DNA from: Methanomethylovorans sp. PtaU1.Bin073
Lineage (GTDB): Archaea > Halobacteriota > Methanosarcinia > Methanosarcinales > Methanosarcinaceae
DNA length: 7,954 nucleotides
Assembly (NCBI GenBank): GCA_002067265.1
Contig: MVQW01000137.1
Span: forward strand, 1-7,954
Reading direction: 5' to 3'
Notes under the pieces: generated by a model
Databases searched by the model: none
Told to the model about the DNA's origin: nothing
The model's input: the letters and a program-made list of their open reading frames with translations, nothing else
Shown here: one piece after another, positions 5,004 through 7,954 of the stretch
Numbering within the stretch: the stretch's first letter is position 1
Layout: every line of letters starts with the position of its first letter
Made by a program: the position numbers and the translations under genes

Positions 5004-6644
5004 TCAACGCTTTATTTTCAAGAAATGTTTTATTTTCAATATGGAATGGTTCATTGTTTGCTCGGGACAGATAGCAACACAACGTCTGCAACTTGTACCC
5101 AGACAATGCTGGCTGTCTATATTGGCAAACCTCTTACCGTCTCTTTCAATGATAATAACAGCGTCTTCAGGACATTCTTTTTCACACTTATGACACAAGA
5201 TACATTTTTCCACTGGTGCTTCGAGGGTAATACCTATGTCTTGTACTATGTCTAAACCTTGTTTACCCACATCATCGATATCTTTTGAAACACGTCTTTC
5301 TACATGCACTTTTTCGAGGTTTGGGGGGAATGGTTTGATGTTATATAACTCAAGCATCTGGTCATAAATCTCTTGGGGCATTCCTTGTTGCCAATAAGAT
5401 AGTTCACAGACGTATATATCTTTGAATGTCTCGCTCGTAGCCATCATAAGATGATCGGCATGAATTTTATTTGCCATAGACATGACATCGCATAGCTTGA
5501 TAGGATCTACAGCAAGCTTTCTTGCAAGGCCGATCGAAGTGTTGCCGAACTGGACAATGTTACTGACAAAACCTGGCACAGAACCTATATGCCTTGCTTT
5601 TTCAGCATTTACATAGGTACCGGTGGCACCGGACATATAGACATATTTCAAATCGGAGTATTCAATACCGGCTTCTATCATGAGAGTCATATGGGCTGCC
5701 CAGATAGCACCTATTGCCTTACCCACTTCTTCAACATCCTTATCTGTGATGATAATACCTTCACCCAAGATGATCCGTCCATCAGGAAGATGCGGCAACT
5801 TTTTAGTAAGGCCTTCTTTGATAGCCAATGCGATGGTTGAAATAACACCTGTTCCTGTAATTCCTTTGGCCTGTATGCCGGAAGATTCAATGATTTCACC
5901 GGAAACCGGATCTATAAGATCTCCTTTTACAGCTTCCATCTTCTCATTGAGCACTATGAGCCTCCAGTGAGTTCCCTCAAGGTTAACATCACTTATGGCT
6001 CCGGGACCAGCCAGCATACCACAGTTGATTCCCTGACCTTCAATGGCTGGACCAGCAGCAGCACTCGCAGTAATGATCTTATCTCCAACCTTTAGTGCCA
6101 TTTCTGCATTTGTCCCGTAATCTGTTACAAGGCAGATTTCATCTTGGTTTATAAAATCAGTTTCCATCATCATAGCAAGAGCGTCAGCACCGATCTCATG
6201 TTTTATTGCAGGAGGAACTACTATCTCACAGTTGTTCATCTCATAAATCCCTTTGAAGATCTCGTTAGCAGGGAAGATCCGGGCATCTCTTTTCACATTG
6301 TGGACACCCAGCTTTTTCTGCTTTGTCTCCCCTGCATACGCAAGATCCAGGATCTCGCTGTTCTGGAAAAGGGATAATTGTATAGGATTACCACAAACAG
6401 CTATCCTCTGAATACTTGAAGGATCAACATCGAATCTTTCCAGCACTTTCTTAACAGCCTCTATCATTAATCCATGAGCTACATCCTTGCCTGTGTTAAT
6501 GGCAAAATCCAGATGGTCCATTACATTTCCTCCTGGAAGAGGATGGCCCATAGTAATCACAGTTTTAATAGTTTCTCTAGACTCGATATCTATGAGCTGG
6601 GATCTGAAACCGCTAGTCCCTAGGTCCAATGCAATTACATACAT
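5004..6644 (-). CDS. ramA: RamA, corrinoid protein reductive activase
   Basis: RamA uses ATP and low-potential electrons to reduce the corrinoid of methylamine methyltransferase proteins from inactive Co(II) to active Co(I). The 546-residue product has the expected size (about 540). The N-terminal part is an ASKHA-type ATPase, with phosphate motifs DLGTSGFR (7-14) and DYGTNAE (175-181) and an SGATGTY loop (338-344). The C-terminus carries two ferredoxin-like clusters: Cys481, 484, 487 and 491 (CX2CX2CX3CP), and Cys514, 519, 522 and 526 (CX4CX2CX3CP). The start has GAAGGA at 6651-6656 with a 6-base spacer. A short basic tail (LKIKHFLKIKR) follows the second cluster. It is probably co-transcribed with the DUF2769-like gene. 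Its presence with mtbA and mtmB makes methylamine corrinoid proteins the likely substrate. Confidence 0.94.
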   Translation of the reverse strand: MYVIALDLGTSGFRSQLIDIESRETIKTVITMGHPLPGGNVMDHLDFAINTGKDVAHGLMIEAVKKVLERFDVDPSSIQRIAVCGNPIQLSLFQNSEILDLAYAGETKQKKLGVHNVKRDARIFPANEIFKGIYEMNNCEIVVPPAIKHEIGADALAMMMETDFINQDEICLVTDYGTNAEMALKVGDKIITASAAAGPAIEGQGINCGMLAGPGAISDVNLEGTHWRLIVLNEKMEAVKGDLIDPVSGEIIESSGIQAKGITGTGVISTIALAIKEGLTKKLPHLPDGRIILGEGIIITDKDVEEVGKAIGAIWAAHMTLMIEAGIEYSDLKYVYMSGATGTYVNAEKARHIGSVPGFVSNIVQFGNTSIGLARKLAVDPIKLCDVMSMANKIHADHLMMATSETFKDIYVCELSYWQQGMPQEIYDQMLELYNIKPFPPNLEKVHVERRVSKDIDDVGKQGLDIVQDIGITLEAPVEKCILCHKCEKECPEDAVIIIERDGKRFANIDSQHCLGTSCRRCVAICPEQTMNHSILKIKHFLKIKR

Positions 6645-6706
6645 GAGTGTTCCTTCAAATTGTATTTTATACTTTTAAATGCTATGTTTTGTGTTAAAGG
6701 CACTAC

Positions 6707-6718
6707 TATATATATTTT
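6707..6718 (-). promoter_or_regulatory. TATA box of ramA
   Basis: On the minus strand this reads AAAATATATATA, identical to the mtbA box. It lies about 63-74 bases before the ATG and implies a leader near 40 bases. A second A/T box (TATAAAAT, 6664-6671) lies only 20-27 bases from the ATG, too close to leave the ribosome binding site in the transcript. Confidence 0.6.
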
Positions 6719-6892
6719 GTGTTTCAATGTGTTGTGGGTGAATGCTTAACTAAAAAAATTAAGACAAAGCTACTGATGTTTATTCTATACTCGATTATGA
6801 CTTTTATTCTGTATTTCTAATACTACGATTTTGGTGAAAAATAGTGGTATTTATATTTTACTGTATTTGTTTCTAACATTGATCATTTCGAT

Positions 6893-6917
6893 TAACAAGG
6901 CCATAATCTCCTTGTTA
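6893..6917. promoter_or_regulatory. Perfect dyad upstream of the 126-residue gene
   Basis: TAACAAGG (6893-6900) and CCTTGTTA (6910-6917) form a perfect 8-base inverted repeat with a 9-base centre. It lies about 31 bases upstream of the candidate TATA box at 6949, in the divergent spacer 6645-6992. This position suits a regulator binding site. The rest of that spacer is AT-rich and holds no other gene I can see. Confidence 0.4.
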
Positions 6918-6948
6918 TCTAGATCTTATATTATTTCCCGTGGGCATG

Positions 6949-6958
6949 CTATTTAAAT
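6949..6958 (+). promoter_or_regulatory. TATA box of the 126-residue gene
   Basis: CTATTTAAAT lies 35-44 bases before the ATG at 6993. Transcription would start near 6980, giving a very short leader with only a weak GGG-containing site (6981-6986) before the start codon. Confidence 0.45.
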
Positions 6959-6992
6959 CCATGTTCAATAATTAAATAATTAGGGTATTTTC

Positions 6993-7373
6993 ATGAAAAT
7001 TAATAATGACCATATTTTAGTGGACGAGGATATCCCGTCGATCCACGTCACATTACACCAGTTTGTCGATCACGATACTTGGAGTCTATATCTTACTTTG
7101 CACGCAAATGATATATTAATTGGCACTGCTTCTGCCAAACTAGGTAATTCCAAATATGATCAAGAAACAGTTGTTGCTGCAATGCAATATCTAAAAAATG
7201 AATATTTTAAGGCTATAGGTTCACCTATGCGATATGAAAATGGGAAACTCATATTTCTAGCACCTCACAAGGGTATATCAATGGATAAAAGAGCAGATTT
7301 GCAGGTTAATAGACAAGAAAAAGTCAATTCTATGAATATGTCCGAAAAAATGCCGCAAAAGATATTTGCATAA
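6993..7373 (+). CDS. Hypothetical protein of 126 residues, family not recognised
   Basis: I do not recognise this protein. It has no cysteine, no signal peptide and no membrane segment, so it should be cytoplasmic. The first 100 or so residues look folded, with alternating strand-like stretches (IHVTLHQFVDH, SLYLTLHANDILIGTASAKL) and a helix (ETVVAAMQYLKNEYFKAIG). The last 25-30 residues are polar and probably disordered (QVNRQEKVNSMNMSEKMPQK). Several histidines cluster near the N-terminus. It has its own TATA box and ATG, and lies 69 bases upstream of the winged-helix gene on the same strand. The two may share a transcript, although an A/T run near 7400 could be a separate promoter. It diverges from ramA, so shared control is possible. 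Confidence 0.65.
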   Translation: MKINNDHILVDEDIPSIHVTLHQFVDHDTWSLYLTLHANDILIGTASAKLGNSKYDQETVVAAMQYLKNEYFKAIGSPMRYENGKLIFLAPHKGISMDKRADLQVNRQEKVNSMNMSEKMPQKIFA

Positions 7374-7430
7374 TTCCTGACAGCTTCCTAGGCGTTGCAT
7401 ATTAATAAGATCGATCCAAATACTTTTTAG

Positions 7431-7435
7431 GGAGG
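7431..7435 (+). promoter_or_regulatory. Ribosome binding site fixing a TTG start
   Basis: GGAGG, the strongest such site in the window, ends 7 bases before TTG at 7443. The first in-frame ATG (7476) has no comparable site, so the non-standard TTG start is preferred. Confidence 0.75.
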
Positions 7436-7442
7436 TTTTTTC

Positions 7443-7742
7443 TTGGAAGAAAAAGACGATCTTGAAGATGTTATAATGGCTAAGCCAGGTCCTCGCGAAG
7501 CAAAAAAGATTGAACATGACATGCTTAACAGAGCCGCTTCTAATCCGGTGCGCCGTAAAATCATCAAGGAAATCGGTATTTACGGTGCTTCAAAGGAAGA
7601 ACTTCTTAAAAACATGAGTATGCAAGAGGCAGCTTTCAAGTTCCAGATTGACTACCTCCTGCACCAGGAACTTGTAAAGGAAGATAATGGTAAATATCGT
7701 CTTACTGATAAAGGTATCGAAATACTAGAAATAAGCAAGTAA
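7443..7742 (+). CDS. Small winged-helix DNA-binding protein
   Basis: The 99-residue product begins at a TTG preceded by GGAGG. After a charged N-terminus (with AKPGPREAKKIEHDML around 13-28) comes a winged-helix pattern: a first helix at about 34-45 (NPVRRKIIKEIG), a second at about 50-58 (SKEELLKNM), a likely recognition helix at about 60-78 (MQEAAFKFQIDYLLHQELV) and a wing at about 79-96 (EDNGKYRLTDKGIEIL). The DNGKYRLTDKG wing is typical of ArsR/MarR-like archaeal regulators. It has no cysteine, so redox or metal sensing through thiols is unlikely. I recall similar short winged-helix proteins in Methanosarcina but cannot name a target. Nearby dyads at 6893-6917 and 1652-1665 are possible sites. 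Confidence 0.75.
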   Translation: MEEKDDLEDVIMAKPGPREAKKIEHDMLNRAASNPVRRKIIKEIGIYGASKEELLKNMSMQEAAFKFQIDYLLHQELVKEDNGKYRLTDKGIEILEISK

Positions 7743-7756
7743 ATTTTTCATAAATG

Positions 7757-7790
7757 GGCTTATCAGTTTAGTTTATTCATCAGGTAAGCC
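7757..7790 (+). terminator. Weak candidate terminator after the winged-helix gene
   Basis: GGCTTA (7757-7762) pairs with TAAGCC (7785-7790) across a 22-base loop, 14 bases after the stop codon. The short stem and long loop make it weak. A T-rich stretch begins about 8 bases later. Confidence 0.3.
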
Positions 7791-7893
7791 ACTAACTATT
7801 TTATTGATAACTTTTATATCCTTTGAGCTTTTCTATTATATTTTTCTCAAAACCCATTTTACAATCATTGAATCAAAGTTCTGTTGAAAAGCC

Positions 7894-7903
7894 ATTTATA
7901 AAA
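7894..7903 (+). promoter_or_regulatory. Candidate TATA box near the right edge
   Basis: ATTTATAAAA lies 25-34 bases before the possible ATG at 7928. It may drive a gene that begins at the window edge. AGGTTAA is repeated downstream at 7907-7913 and 7919-7925. Confidence 0.35.
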
Positions 7904-7927
7904 AAGAGGTTAATAAATAGGTTAAAA

Positions 7928-7954
7928 ATGAACTATGTCACGTTTCAAGGCCAT
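7928..7954 (+). CDS. Possible start of a gene cut by the window edge
   Basis: ATG at 7928 is preceded by AGGT (7919-7922) with a 5-base spacer and opens MNYVTFQGH, reaching the edge without a stop. A second ATG at 7935 in another frame (MSRFKA) is also open and less well placed for the ribosome binding site. Nine codons are too few to name a product. Confidence 0.3.

Noticed and set aside
5025..6678. Plus-strand open frames opposite ramA.
   Set aside because: They are shadows of ramA. The opposite strand carries the ATPase and cluster motifs in one uninterrupted frame.
7743..7954. A tRNA(Pyl) or other pyl gene in the right-hand spacer.
   Set aside because: No tRNA-like cloverleaf and no match to the pylT sequence I know were seen. 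The stretch is AT-rich with only a weak hairpin and a possible promoter.

Overview
The window comes from a methylotrophic methanogen of the order Methanosarcinales. It codes for parts of the methylamine-to-coenzyme M pathway: the last residues of a MtmB-type monomethylamine methyltransferase, a MtbA-type methylcobamide:CoM methyltransferase and a full-length RamA corrinoid reductive activase. Genes are AT-rich with long AT-rich spacers, archaeal TATA-like boxes and GGAGG-type ribosome binding sites. A halophilic or marine genus such as Methanolobus or Methanococcoides would fit, but the genus is inference.

Layout, left to right. (1) 3-74 (+): 3' end of a standard mtmB, followed by a hairpin/U-run terminator. 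(2) 185-1558 (-): a full-length MtmB-family protein facing that mtmB tail to tail. It is read without any in-frame amber codon, and Met196 stands where MtmB has pyrrolysine. (3) A 466-base divergent spacer with promoters on both sides. (4) 2025-3044 (+): mtbA. (5) 3257-4498 (+): a protein made of three PAS domains with no output domain, followed by two perfect inverted repeats. (6) 4718-4966 (-) and 5004-6644 (-): a small cysteine-rich DUF2769-like protein just downstream of ramA, probably one transcript. (7) A 348-base spacer with the ramA promoter and a perfect dyad. (8) 6993-7373 (+): an unrecognised 126-residue protein. (9) 7443-7742 (+): a small winged-helix DNA-binding protein with a TTG start. 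(10) A spacer and possibly the first codons of another gene at the right edge.

How the genes fit together: MtmB-type proteins move a methyl group from a methylamine to a corrinoid protein, MtbA moves it on to coenzyme M, and RamA reactivates corrinoid that has oxidised to Co(II). The PAS and winged-helix proteins are candidates for sensing and regulation. No corrinoid protein (MtmC) gene lies in the window.

The most interesting item is the MtmB paralogue lacking pyrrolysine. By alignment to MtmB from memory, it also loses two of three other active-site residues, while keeping the overall fold signature. It sits between a real mtmB and mtbA, which suggests a methyltransferase for a different methylated substrate, comparable to the non-pyrrolysine members of the separate MttB family.
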